Positions 21,168-28,892 of a stretch of DNA of 64,000 bases are shown one piece after another. The notes below the pieces were generated by a model. That model was given only the letters and a program-made list of their open reading frames with translations, did no database searches and was not told where the DNA came from. A program made the position numbers and the translations under genes. This stretch comes from JASHPR01 sp963749145 (GTDB lineage Bacteria > Actinomycetota > Actinomycetes > Streptosporangiales > Streptosporangiaceae): contig CAVVLN010000006.1 in the NCBI GenBank assembly GCA_963749145.1, positions 248,001 through 312,000 of the forward strand, written 5' to 3'. Numbering within the stretch: the first letter of the stretch is position 1; each line of letters opens with the position of its first letter.

Positions 21168-22658
21168 ATGGCTACGAGCACACGGCCGGCCGGGACCAGG
21201 CTGGCGGAAGAAAATGGCGCGCGGGGCGCGCCGTTCGCGTCGTCCTGGCGGCGGGAGCGCCTGACGGTTGACCAGCGCGTGGCCAGGGGCCGGGCCGCCC
21301 GCCGCGAGGCGCCGCGATCCGTGCATAGCCGGTGGGAGCCGGCCCCGGACCGCCCGGACCCCGTCGCGCTGCTGGAGCAGCAGGCGGCCACCCGGGTGCC
21401 GGAGCTCGTGCCGATCCGGTACGGCCGGATGCTGGTGTCGCCGTTCACCTTCTACCGGGGCGCGGCTGCGATCATGGCGGCCGACCTGGCGCCCACCCCG
21501 GTGTCGGGGATCACGGTGCAGTTGTGCGGGGATGCGCACCTGTCCAACTTCGGGGTGTTCGGCACCCCGGAGCGGCGGATGATCTTCGACATCAATGACT
21601 TCGACGAGACCTTGCCCGGCCCGTGGGAGTGGGACGTCAAGCGGATGGCGGCCAGCTTCGAGGTCATGGGCCGGTCCCGCGGTTTCTCTCCGGATAACCG
21701 GCACGCGATCGTCACCGCGGGAGTGCGCGAATACCGGCAGCGGATGCGGCGGGCGGCCGGGATGGCCACGCTGGGCGCCTGGTATGACCAGCTCGAGGCG
21801 GAGGTGCTGCTGAACATGGTCCGCCAGCAGGTGCGGGTCAGGCGGCTGGACAAGAAGGAGGCCCGCCGGGCCGAGCAGCGCGTGGCCGAGGCTTATACCC
21901 GTGACAGCACCAGGGTGTTCGCCAAGCGGGCGGCCGAGATCGAGGGTGAGCTGCGGATCGTGGCCGAACCACCGCTGATCGTCCCGATCGAGGACCTGGT
22001 CCGGCCCGGGTCGGATTGGGAGGACCCGGCACCGCTGATCAAGAAGCTGCTCGCGTCCTACCGGCGGACGCTCGGCCACCAGGGGCACCCGATAGAGGAG
22101 TTCCGCTACGTCCACGCGGCCCGCAAGGTGGTCGGCGTGGGCAGCGTCGGCACCCGCTGCTACATCATGCTGCTGACCGGCCGCGACGAGGATGACCCGC
22201 TGTTCTTGCAGGTCAAGGAGGCTCAGGAATCGGTTCTGGAGCCTTATGCGGGCCGCAGTTCCTACCCCCACCACGGCCAGCGGGTGGTGATGGGCCAGCG
22301 GCTGATGCAGGCGGCCACCGACATCTTCCTGGGCTGGCAGCGGATCAAGGGTCTCGACGGCGTCACCCGTGACTACTACGTGCGCCAGTTTCATGACTGG
22401 AAGGGCGGCGCGGACCCGGAGCGGATGCGCGTACCCGGCGCCACCGTCTACGCGCAGTTCTGCGGGGCGACACTGGCCCGGGCGCACGCCCGCTGGGGCG
22501 ACCGGATCGCGATCGCCTCCTACCTCGGCCAAGGAGACCTGTTCGACCGGGCCATCGGCGACTTCGCCATCGCCTACGCTGACCAGAACGAGCGCGACTA
22601 CGAGGCCTTCGCCGCGGCCGTGAACTCCGGGCGGCTGGTCGCCCAGAGCGGCGTGTAG
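21168..22658 (+). CDS. DUF2252 family protein (kinase-like fold)
   Basis: This is a 496-residue member of the DUF2252 family, widespread in actinobacteria and of unproven function. The conserved elements are VPIRYGRMLVSPFTFYRGAA (about 80-100), VQLCGDAHLSNFGVFGTPE (about 118-137) and MIFDINDFDETLPGPWEWD (about 140-158), followed by DVKRMAAS. GDAHxxNFG and the DxNDFD triplet resemble the catalytic loop and metal-binding loop of aminoglycoside-phosphotransferase or HipA-type kinases, which is why a kinase-like activity is suspected. The C-terminus has YYVRQFHDWKGG and a GxxLARAHARWGD segment, both family hallmarks. The length is normal. It stands alone. The 198 bases upstream show no other gene. 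Confidence 0.88.
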   Translation: MATSTRPAGTRLAEENGARGAPFASSWRRERLTVDQRVARGRAARREAPRSVHSRWEPAPDRPDPVALLEQQAATRVPELVPIRYGRMLVSPFTFYRGAAAIMAADLAPTPVSGITVQLCGDAHLSNFGVFGTPERRMIFDINDFDETLPGPWEWDVKRMAASFEVMGRSRGFSPDNRHAIVTAGVREYRQRMRRAAGMATLGAWYDQLEAEVLLNMVRQQVRVRRLDKKEARRAEQRVAEAYTRDSTRVFAKRAAEIEGELRIVAEPPLIVPIEDLVRPGSDWEDPAPLIKKLLASYRRTLGHQGHPIEEFRYVHAARKVVGVGSVGTRCYIMLLTGRDEDDPLFLQVKEAQESVLEPYAGRSSYPHHGQRVVMGQRLMQAATDIFLGWQRIKGLDGVTRDYYVRQFHDWKGGADPERMRVPGATVYAQFCGATLARAHARWGDRIAIASYLGQGDLFDRAIGDFAIAYADQNERDYEAFAAAVNSGRLVAQSGV

Positions 22659-22782
22659 CCGGGACCGTCCCGCCGGGAATGGTCACGCCCCTGGCTCATG
22701 ACGGGCTGGTGACGCCCGGCCCGTGCTCGAGGTCGGCCCGCATGGCCACCCGGCGGCCCGCGGAGGCCGCGCGCGAATACGA

Positions 22783-22823
22783 AAGTAACTACTTGTCTAT
22801 CCGGTCGGCCGGGTGCGATACTC
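22783..22823 (+). promoter_or_regulatory. Promoter/operator of the arsR-like gene
   Basis: An inverted repeat aagta-ac-tactt lies at 22783-22794. A -35-like ttgtct (22793-22798) overlaps its end, and a -10-like gatact (22818-22823) follows. The arsR ATG at 22830 is at the expected transcription start, so the message may be leaderless. Overlap of the palindrome with the -35 fits autorepression. Confidence 0.4.
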
Positions 22824-22829
22824 AAGTGT

Positions 22830-23039
22830 ATGCTTAACCAAACGGCCGACCTGAACCGCGTGTTCCAGGCGCTCGCCGACCCTGGCCGGCGGCTGATGAT
22901 CGAGCGGCTCGCCCGGGGACCGGCCTCGGTCAGCGAGCTGGGCCAGCCGCTGCACATGTCGCTGGCCGCGGTAGCGCAGCATGCCTTCCCGCCGCTGAGC
23001 ACGCACCGCCCAGCCCATCGATCAGAGGAGCACCGATGA
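22830..23039 (+). CDS. ArsR-type regulator, truncated inside its recognition helix
   Basis: The 69-residue product starts as a typical ArsR/SmtB repressor of the SRPBCC-paired kind: LNRVFQALADPGRRLMIERL, ARGPASVSELGQPL, HMSLAAVAQH. These relatives are about 105-120 residues and continue with LxVLExxGLVxxxKxGRxR. Here that continuation is missing. The frame jumps at once to PPLSTHRPAHRSEEHR, which resembles only the extreme tail. An internal deletion that kept the reading frame best explains this. The wing and most of the dimer helix are lost, so DNA binding is doubtful. The stop overlaps the next ATG (ATGA), so translation remains coupled to the SRPBCC gene. Confidence 0.8.
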   Translation: MLNQTADLNRVFQALADPGRRLMIERLARGPASVSELGQPLHMSLAAVAQHAFPPLSTHRPAHRSEEHR

Positions 23040-23527
23040 CCACGCGTTCCGTCATCCACGACACGTTCACCATCGAGCGGTCCTACCCGGTGACGCCGTC
23101 CCAGCTGTTCGCCGCGTTCGCCTCGGAGGACGCGAAGAACGCCTGGGGCGACACCGGCGACCTCGAGCCCGCCGGGGGCGCCGCCGCCGGGACCGAGTTC
23201 GATTTCCGGGTCGGCGGCCGGGAGCGCTTCGGGTTCAGCTATCAGGGCCGGGAGTACCGTTACGACGCCCTGTACTACGACATCGTCCCGGACCAGCGGA
23301 TCGTGTACAGCTACGAGATGTACGCCGATGACGCGCGGATCTCGGTGTCGGTGGCCACCATCGAGTTCGCCAAGAGCGGCGACGGCACGGCCCTCGCCTG
23401 GACCGAGCAGGGAACCTACCTGGACGGGATCGACGGGCCCGAGGCCTCCGCGCTCCGCCAGGAAGGCACCGGCGAGATGCTCGACGGCCTCGCAAGTTAC
23501 CTGGCGCGGGCCGCGCACCGAGGCTGA
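23036..23527 (+). CDS. SRPBCC / AHSA1 family protein
   Basis: This is a 163-residue START-like ligand-binding protein of the Aha1-C-terminal (AHSA1) type. It shows FTIERSYPVTPSQLFAAFA at the N-terminus, GTEFDFRVGGRERFGF in the middle, and TALAWTEQGTYLDGIDGPE toward the end, with the final EMLDGLASYLAR helix. In actinobacteria this family is regularly encoded directly after an ArsR regulator with a 4-base overlap, as here, and is thought to bind a hydrophobic ligand. No enzymatic role is established. An aggag ribosome site precedes ATG 23036. Its regulator appears crippled, so its expression may be constitutive. Confidence 0.88.
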   Translation: MTTRSVIHDTFTIERSYPVTPSQLFAAFASEDAKNAWGDTGDLEPAGGAAAGTEFDFRVGGRERFGFSYQGREYRYDALYYDIVPDQRIVYSYEMYADDARISVSVATIEFAKSGDGTALAWTEQGTYLDGIDGPEASALRQEGTGEMLDGLASYLARAAHRG

Positions 23528-23607
23528 CGCACGCCGACCGCGGAGCGCGCTCACCGCCTGCCGCGGGCCCGGACCGACCGGACCGATGTGAGTGGCGAGG
23601 ACATGCG

Positions 23608-23646
23608 TGTCACGTCCGCCGGGTGCGAGGTGTCAGGGTAATGACA
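23608..23646 (+). promoter_or_regulatory. ECF41-type autoregulatory promoter with palindrome
   Basis: tgtcac (23608-23613) and tgtc (23631-23634) are separated by 17 bases, close to the tgtcaca/cgtc pattern known for ECF41 sigma factors. tgtca-(6)-tgaca at 23631-23646 is an additional perfect inverted repeat. The sigma factor gene starts at 23671, so self-activation is likely. Confidence 0.5.
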
Positions 23647-23670
23647 TCAGGCAACGAGGGAACGTGACCG

Positions 23671-24597
23671 ATGGCGGACGGTGACTGGCTGGCGGCGGTC
23701 TTCGAAGAGCACCGCGATCACCTGCGGGCGGTGGCCTACCGGCTGCTCGGCTCGACGACCGACGCCGACGACGCGGTCCAGGACACCTGGTTGCGGCTGA
23801 GCAGCGCGGATACCAGCGCGGTGGAAAACCTCGGCGGCTGGCTGACCACGGTCGTCGCGCGGGTGTCGCTCAACATGCTCCGGGCGCGGCGGTACCGGAA
23901 CGAGGAGCCGGTCGGTGACTTCTGGCCGCCGGCGGCGGAGGTGCTCGCCGGCGGCAGCGCAACGGCGCGGCCAGGCGGGGCCGGGCCGGCCGCCAATCCG
24001 GAGGACGAGGCGGTGCTGGCGGACTCGGTCGGCCTCGCCCTGCTGGTCGTGCTCGACACGCTCACGCCCGCCGAACGGCTCGCGTTCGTGCTGCACGACA
24101 TGTTCGCGATGCCGTTCACCGAGGTCGGGGCGGTGCTCGGGCGCGCGCCCGAGGCGGCCCGGCAGCTGGCCAGCCGGGCCCGGCGCCGGGTGCGCGGCGC
24201 GTCGAGCCCCGATCGTGCCGCCGATCTCGCCCGGCAGCGTGAGGTTGCCGCCGCGTTCCTCGCCGCCGCTCGCGGCGGTGACCTGTCCGCCCTGGTCGCG
24301 GTGCTGGACTCCGATGTCACGCTGACCGCCGACGCCGCGGCCGCCCCGTCCGGCAGGCCGACTATGCTGCGGGGCGCCGACGCCGTCGCCCGGGGCGCGT
24401 CCTTTGCCGCCGCGCGGGCCGGGCACTCCCAGCTGGCCCTCATCGACGGCGACGTGGGCATCGTGTTCGCGCCCGCGGGCCGGCTGCAGGTCGCGCTGGG
24501 CCTGACGGTCAGCGCCGACCGCAAGATCACCGCCATCGATGTGGTCGCCGATCCGGAACGGCTGCGGCGGCTGCGGCTGGCCGTCCTGCCGGACTAG
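23671..24597 (+). CDS. ECF41-type sigma factor with SnoaL-like C-terminal domain
   Basis: This is a 308-residue extracytoplasmic-function sigma factor (SigJ-like). Region 2 is at about residues 8-75 (FEEHRDHLRAVAYRLLGSTT, DADDAVQDTWLRLSSAD). Region 4 is at about 115-170 (LDTLTPAERLAFVLHDMF, FTEVGAVLGRAPEAARQLAS). The C-terminal 125 residues form a SnoaL-like domain starting at REVAAAFLAAARGGDLSAL. ECF41 factors use this domain in place of a separate anti-sigma factor, and the ADPERL segment near residue 293 resembles their NPDKL motif. The linker GDFWPPAAEV is a diverged WLPEPL motif. No carboxymuconolactone decarboxylase or SDR partner, common next to ECF41, is seen. Upstream lies a matching promoter. 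Confidence 0.9.
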   Translation: MADGDWLAAVFEEHRDHLRAVAYRLLGSTTDADDAVQDTWLRLSSADTSAVENLGGWLTTVVARVSLNMLRARRYRNEEPVGDFWPPAAEVLAGGSATARPGGAGPAANPEDEAVLADSVGLALLVVLDTLTPAERLAFVLHDMFAMPFTEVGAVLGRAPEAARQLASRARRRVRGASSPDRAADLARQREVAAAFLAAARGGDLSALVAVLDSDVTLTADAAAAPSGRPTMLRGADAVARGASFAAARAGHSQLALIDGDVGIVFAPAGRLQVALGLTVSADRKITAIDVVADPERLRRLRLAVLPD

Positions 24598-24652
24598 GAC
24601 ATCCCGCGCAGTACCGGATCGCCCGGCGCGCCGCCCGGCGCCGCCGGACCGG

Positions 24653-25180
24653 TCAGCGCACCCGGTAGTAGGCGGTCGGGTGCCACCACGGACCGAACTG
24701 GATCCAGCCGATTATCTGGCCGGGGGCGTGAGCGCCGAAGGTCCAGTCACCGTGCGCGTACAGTTCCACATGCCCGGAGCCGTAGAACGCCAGGTCCCCC
24801 CGCTGCGGCACGCTGACCCGCACCAGGTGCCAGCTCTGCAGCATCTCGTAAGTGGTACGCGGCAGGTTGATCCCGGCATGCCGGTAGGCCTCCATGACCA
24901 GGCCGGAGCAGTCGTAGCCGTACGGCCCGGTGCCGCCGTACTCGTAGGGCTTGCCGTACTGGGTCCTGGCCCAGGCGAGCGCCCGGAGCCGGGCCGGCAG
25001 CACCGCCGACCGGGCCGACGAGGTATTGGCGGCCAGAACGGATTGAGCCGGCGCGGCAACGGCCGGGCCGGCGCTGAAGGTCAGGGCGGCCGCAATGGCC
25101 GCGACGGGCAGGAAAGCAGACAGCAGTATGCGACGGTAGCCGGACACCGGCACCTTCCCCAGAGCAGGGGACGCGCTCAC
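24653..25180 (-). CDS. Secreted NlpC/P60 family peptidase
   Basis: This is a 175-residue exported cysteine peptidase of the NlpC/P60 family, which cleaves peptidoglycan stem peptides. A signal peptide covers about residues 1-43 (basic start, hydrophobic LLSAFLPVAAIAAALTFSAG, cleavage near AVAAPA). The catalytic domain starts at ALAWARTQYGKPYEYGG. Cys91 lies in YGYDCSGL, His137 in GSGHVELY, and a further His in FGAHAPG may be the third residue. It has no SH3 or coiled-coil domain, so it is a minimal form. The start is GTG at 25180. Its divergent neighbour is the RCC1 lipoprotein. I could not recognise a cyclic-di-AMP riboswitch, often found before such genes, in the 413-base gap 25181-25593. 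Confidence 0.9.
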   Translation of the reverse strand: MSASPALGKVPVSGYRRILLSAFLPVAAIAAALTFSAGPAVAAPAQSVLAANTSSARSAVLPARLRALAWARTQYGKPYEYGGTGPYGYDCSGLVMEAYRHAGINLPRTTYEMLQSWHLVRVSVPQRGDLAFYGSGHVELYAHGDWTFGAHAPGQIIGWIQFGPWWHPTAYYRVR

Positions 25181-25593
25181 CGATCACGGTGCAAGGTGTC
25201 AGCCGGGGACAGGGGCGGAAACAGAACCGCAGAGCGCCTGACCCGAGCGACGCTACGGCCATTAGCCGCCGTTGTCCGGCGAACTCCCGATGAACAGCGG
25301 CGCATCGCCCCCAGAAATGACGTTTGCCCCTTTTGGGCGGCGGCGCCCGGCCCCAGGAGGTCCGCTCCGAGAACGGCCCGCCGGGCCGGACCGGGCCGAC
25401 GGGAGACCGAGCGTGATGGCACTAAAAAATGGACGGATGAGCGCTCCGGCGGTTAGTCGTGCCGTATGACCCGCGCCGGCCCGGCCGGCTGGCACCGAGT
25501 TCCTGCGCCAGGCCCGGGCGGCCGGGCCCGCCGTAAACCGGCGCGGATTCTGACCATCCGGCCGCTGACCAATATTGTCCCTGTGTGCAGCTA

Positions 25594-26874
25594 ATGAAGA
25601 AGCCATCACAGTTTGTGGTGCCTAAATCACGTTCCGTTCAAGCTGGCCTGTTCGCGGCGGTCGTCGCGGCCACGGCCCTGACTGCCTCCTGCTCGTCGGG
25701 TCCCGATCAGCGGGCATCGGCACTGGTCCTTGTCGAGCGGCCGTCAACGGTCAAGCACTGGGGATCGTTCTTCGGCGGGACGAAGGGCGTCAACTACGAC
25801 CAGCAAACATCGCCGGCCGCCCTCACCGTGCCCGGCACGGTCGCCGAGATCGGCACATCCAACTCGACCGAGTATGCGCTGCTGACCAACGGCACCGTGT
25901 ATGCCTGGGGCCTGGGCACGCTGGGTGAGCTGGGCAACGGCCACAGGGACAACTCCTTCACCAAGGCCGTGCGGGTGCGCTTTCCCCGCGGGGTGAAGAT
26001 CGCGTTCATCCCGCCCGACGTGATGCCCTTTGACTCGGCGCTGGCCGTGGACACCAAGGGCCACGTCTGGGCCTGGGGGGCCAACGGCAAGGGGGAGTTC
26101 TGCCTCGGGAACAGCCGTTCCTACGACACGCCGGTCCGGCTCCCGTTCTCGCACGTGACCGCCGTGGCCGGGGCCAGTAACCACGCGCTGTACGACGCCG
26201 GCGGCACCGTCTACGTGTGCGGGCAGAACGTCGCGGGCGACCTGGGCGACGGCAGTAAGGTCGGGACCAGGACGCCGGTGAAGGTGGCCGGGCTCGGCGG
26301 CGCGCCGGTCCGGGAACTGGTGGCCTCGTTCGCCAACTCCGGGGCGCTGCTGGCCAACGGCGACTACTTCGACTGGGGCTACAACGCGGCGGGCCAGATC
26401 GGCAACGGGCACGTCGGCCGCTCGTCCGACGTGCCGGTCCAGGTGAAGCTCCCGCTTCCGGTGAAGCAGGTCGCCCAGGGCGGCTCGATCTGGGACAACG
26501 GGCAGACGCTCGTGATGCTCGCGGACGGCTCCCTGTGGGGCTGGGGCAACGACTGGGCCGGCCAGCTGGGCGACGGCGCGCGGGCGGCCCAGCCGTCTCC
26601 GGCGCGGTTCTCCCCCCCGCCGGGCGTCACCTACCGCAGTCTCGCCACCGGGTCGGCCACCTCGTACGCGGTCTCGACCACCGGGGACGTCTACGCGTGG
26701 GGCGCCAGCACCCTCGGGCAGGTCGGTGACGGCAGCACGTACATCGCCTTTACGCCGGTGCTGGTCGCGTCCGGGGCCGCGCTGATCTCCGCGACCGCGA
26801 ACAACGTGCTCATCAACGTTCCGCGGCGGGCGCGCCACCACCACGTCAGGCGAGCCAAGGGACGGAGTTCCTGA
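25594..26874 (+). CDS. Secreted RCC1-repeat (beta-propeller) lipoprotein
   Basis: This 426-residue protein has an N-terminal lipoprotein signal: a hydrophobic stretch followed by lipobox ALTASC with Cys33, which would be lipidated and anchor the protein outside the membrane. The rest consists of about seven RCC1 repeats, each with a YAWGxxxxGQLGxG-like core: VYAWGLGTLGELGNG, VWAWGANGKGEFCLG, VYVCGQNVAGDLGDG, YFDWGYNAAGQIGNG, LWGWGNDWAGQLGDG and VYAWGASTLGQVGDG. Together they would form a seven-bladed propeller. Such bacterial RCC1 proteins probably mediate binding in the envelope. No enzymatic motif is visible. ATG 25594 is preferred to GTG 25585. The C-terminus is strongly basic with clustered His and Arg. 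Confidence 0.88.
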   Translation: MKKPSQFVVPKSRSVQAGLFAAVVAATALTASCSSGPDQRASALVLVERPSTVKHWGSFFGGTKGVNYDQQTSPAALTVPGTVAEIGTSNSTEYALLTNGTVYAWGLGTLGELGNGHRDNSFTKAVRVRFPRGVKIAFIPPDVMPFDSALAVDTKGHVWAWGANGKGEFCLGNSRSYDTPVRLPFSHVTAVAGASNHALYDAGGTVYVCGQNVAGDLGDGSKVGTRTPVKVAGLGGAPVRELVASFANSGALLANGDYFDWGYNAAGQIGNGHVGRSSDVPVQVKLPLPVKQVAQGGSIWDNGQTLVMLADGSLWGWGNDWAGQLGDGARAAQPSPARFSPPPGVTYRSLATGSATSYAVSTTGDVYAWGASTLGQVGDGSTYIAFTPVLVASGAALISATANNVLINVPRRARHHHVRRAKGRSS

Positions 26875-27028
26875 CCGCGGGCTCGGTCACCGGGCCGGCC
26901 ACCGGATCGACACGGCGGCGAGCGCCTGACGGCGGTGCGGGCGAAGATCGAGATCGAGGACGGCGTCCGGGCGCACCGGGTCGGCCTTCCGTCCGTCCGG
27001 CCGGGGCCGGCGCGGTTACCATCGACCG

Positions 27029-27625
27029 GTGCTGCTCCCCCAGCTTCCCATCGAGACGGCCCGGCTGACCCTGCGCCCGTTCCGTCCCGGCGACCTTGAC
27101 GACCTTTACGCCTATCAGTCCCGCCCGGACGTGGCCCGGTACCTGCACTGGGAGCCCCGGGACCGCGCGCAAGCCCGGCTGGCCCTGCAGGAGCAGTGCC
27201 GGGAGACCACGCTGGGCGCGGAGGGCGACTGGCTGACCTTCGCCGTGGTGTGGCGTGAGGCGGGCCGGGTGGTCGGCGAGGTCGGGCTGAAATGGCTCAG
27301 CCACGAGCACCGCCAGGGGGAGACGGGGTTTGTCTTCAACCCGGATTACCAGGGACGCGGCCTCGCCACCGAGGCCGCCGAGGCCATGCTCGCGCTGGGC
27401 TTCGGCCGTTTCGGGTGGCACCGGATCATCGGCTGCTGTGATGCGCGTAACCGGGCCTCGGCCCGGCTCCTGGAGCGAATCGGCATGCGGCGGGAGGCCC
27501 ATTTCCGGGACAGCGAACTAGTCAAGGGGGAATGGACCGACGAGTTCGTCTACGCCATCCTCGACCGGGAGTGGCGGGCGCGGCGGGCCGGCAGTGACGC
27601 GCGGCACGGTGACGGCGCGGGCTGA
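27029..27625 (+). CDS. GNAT N-acetyltransferase, RimJ/RimL type
   Basis: This is a 198-residue acetyltransferase of the group that acetylates protein N-termini or small amines. It shows IETARLTLRPFRPGDLDDLY at the start, GEVGLKWLSHEHRQGETGF in the middle, and the acetyl-CoA loop NPDYQGRGLATEAAEAML (about residues 108-125). The family tail HRIIGCCDARNRASARLLER and IGMRREAHF follow. The start codon is GTG at 27029. The last 20 residues are a low-complexity basic tail. It is a stand-alone gene. Substrate not assignable. Confidence 0.9.
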   Translation: MLLPQLPIETARLTLRPFRPGDLDDLYAYQSRPDVARYLHWEPRDRAQARLALQEQCRETTLGAEGDWLTFAVVWREAGRVVGEVGLKWLSHEHRQGETGFVFNPDYQGRGLATEAAEAMLALGFGRFGWHRIIGCCDARNRASARLLERIGMRREAHFRDSELVKGEWTDEFVYAILDREWRARRAGSDARHGDGAG

Positions 27626-27668
27626 GCGCGCGGGCGGGGCGACGGGGCGGGCTGACGGCGCGGCCTGG

Positions 27669-27995
27669 TCAACCTGCGCTTCCCGGGGTGCTTCCCGGCG
27701 CCTGGCCCGCGTAGCGCGGTCGGCGGCGGCGAATCCGGCGCCCGTCCATGGTCCATAGCCGGTTGCATGCGGTGCAGCCGAGAAGCTCGCCGAACCGTTT
27801 TGAGATCCGGCCGGACCGGCCAATTGTGCCGCCGCAGACGCAGCCATCCCCGGGGCCGACTTGCCGTGCGGCCCGGGACCGCCCGAGCATCGGATAGCGC
27901 CTGGGCTCGGGCCGCAATTCATGGCTTACGAACCGGATGGCCAGGATGATGCTGCCCGCCACCACAACGATGATCGCCGTCACTAGGTAGCCCAA
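27669..27995 (-). CDS. Small membrane protein with a zinc-ribbon-like C-terminus
   Basis: This is a 108-residue protein. One transmembrane segment is at about residues 4-24 (LVTAIIVVVAGSIILAIRFV). A basic linker follows, then four cysteines in CVCGG and GCTACNRLW (about residues 52-80) that could bind zinc. WTMDGRRI is at the end of the fold. The initiation codon appears to be TTG at 27995, supported by a GGAGG ribosome site six bases upstream. A GTG a few codons later is an alternative. No known family is recognised. It is convergent with the RimJ/RimL gene and lies 192 bases beyond the HTH gene. Confidence 0.6.
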   Translation of the reverse strand: MGYLVTAIIVVVAGSIILAIRFVSHELRPEPRRYPMLGRSRAARQVGPGDGCVCGGTIGRSGRISKRFGELLGCTACNRLWTMDGRRIRRRRPRYAGQAPGSTPGSAG

Positions 27996-28187
27996 TTGCG
28001 CCTCCGGTGGCGAGATGTGCGTTTACCTTACTGCCCGCCCGGGGCGCGGGGGTAGGCACGACGGGCGCGCGGCGGGCGCGCGGCGGGCGCGCGGAGTGGG
28101 CGGGGAGTGCGCGCGGCGAGCGCGAGCGGGCCCGCCGGGGCCCCCGGTACCGGGGACTCGGGCCTGCTGGCGGGCCCTCTTCGCGGC

Positions 28188-28553
28188 CTACTCCGCGTCC
28201 GGTGGCAACCGCCGCTCCATCGCGGCCAGGCGGAGCTCGAGCTGATCGATCCGGTGCCGGAGGATCTCCAGCTGGGCCTCGTCCGCCAGCCGCCGCTCGG
28301 TGGTGCGGCGCAACCGTGGCGAGGCCTCGGCCCGGGCCGCGACCAGCGCGAGCGGTACCAGCCGTTGCGGCCCGTGCGGCCCGTCGACCAGGCGGGACGG
28401 GATCTGGCCGGTCCGGTACCAGGTGCGCAGCGCGGCCCGGGAGGCGCCGGTCTCGGCAGCCGCCCGCTCCAGCGTCACCCAGTCCGACCCCTCGAGCTGG
28501 GTGGCCAGCTCGAGTTCGAGCTCCCAGGCGTCGAGCCGGTCCTCCCAGTCCAC
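28188..28553 (-). CDS. Helix-turn-helix DNA-binding protein with coiled-coil tail (MerR-like)
   Basis: This is a 121-residue protein. Residues about 20-70 look like a MerR-type winged helix: VTLERAAAETGASRAALRTW, YRTGQIPSRLVDGPHGPQRL and VPLALVAARA. The C-terminal 45 residues (RRTTERRLADEAQLEILRHR, then IDQLELRLAAMERRL) have a heptad pattern and should form a dimerising coiled coil. No ligand-binding domain is present. The start is GTG 28553. It is divergent from the Clp-N gene at 28893. The long inverted repeat between them (28685-28740) is a good candidate for its own binding site. Confidence 0.75.
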   Translation of the reverse strand: MDWEDRLDAWELELELATQLEGSDWVTLERAAAETGASRAALRTWYRTGQIPSRLVDGPHGPQRLVPLALVAARAEASPRLRRTTERRLADEAQLEILRHRIDQLELRLAAMERRLPPDAE

Positions 28554-28684
28554 ATGCCCCTCCCGCCCCTCCCGCCGGCCATGGATGGCGGCCCGCCCGC
28601 AGTCCCCGCCCGGTTCCCGCGGCCCTTCCCGCCAGCCCGGCCGGCCATTACCGCGCCCCCTGAACGCCCGGTCCGGCCCGGGCG

Positions 28685-28740
28685 GCCCGTGGTTGTACCA
28701 ATGAACGGGTTATAGCACGCCTGTCGGTACAACCACGGGC
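28685..28740. promoter_or_regulatory. Perfect 15-bp inverted repeat with 26-bp spacer
   Basis: Arms gcccgtggttgtacc (28685-28699) and ggtacaaccacgggc (28726-28740) are exact reverse complements. The spacer is relatively AT-rich and contains ttatag/tataac-like boxes. The element lies between the minus-strand HTH gene and the plus-strand Clp-N gene, so it is more likely an operator/promoter than a terminator. Confidence 0.6.
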
Positions 28741-28760
28741 CCGAACTCGCGGGCCCAGGC

Positions 28761-28820
28761 CCGGGAGCGGGCCATTCCGGCCGGGAGCGGGCCGATCAGG
28801 CCGGGAGCGGGCCGATCAGG
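28761..28820. repeat. 20-bp tandem repeat, three copies
   Basis: Units at 28761, 28781 and 28801 begin ccgggagcgggcc. The last two are identical and the first differs in its last third. The array lies upstream of the Clp-N gene, just before its promoter region. Confidence 0.75.
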
Positions 28821-28837
28821 CCGAAGATCGGCCCGTA

Positions 28838-28863
28838 ACCATATTAATAGCATGGTATTGACA
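28838..28863 (+). promoter_or_regulatory. Operator-like palindrome and -35 box upstream of the Clp-N gene
   Basis: accat (28838-28842) and atggt (28852-28856) form an inverted repeat around an AT-rich centre, and a perfect ttgaca -35 hexamer follows at 28858-28863. No good -10 is found at the standard spacing (about 28881). Confidence 0.4.
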
Positions 28864-28892
28864 AGGTTCGAGCCTGGCGGGACCCTGGTCGC

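Noticed and set aside
20841..22532. 563-codon minus-strand frame opposite the DUF2252 gene
   Set aside because: It is complementary to a recognised family on the plus strand. No independent start or domain is seen.
25181..25460. Possible cyclic-di-AMP (ydaO) riboswitch before the NlpC/P60 gene
   Set aside because: Such genes often carry one, but I could not find its conserved core on the minus strand here. A covariance-model search would decide.
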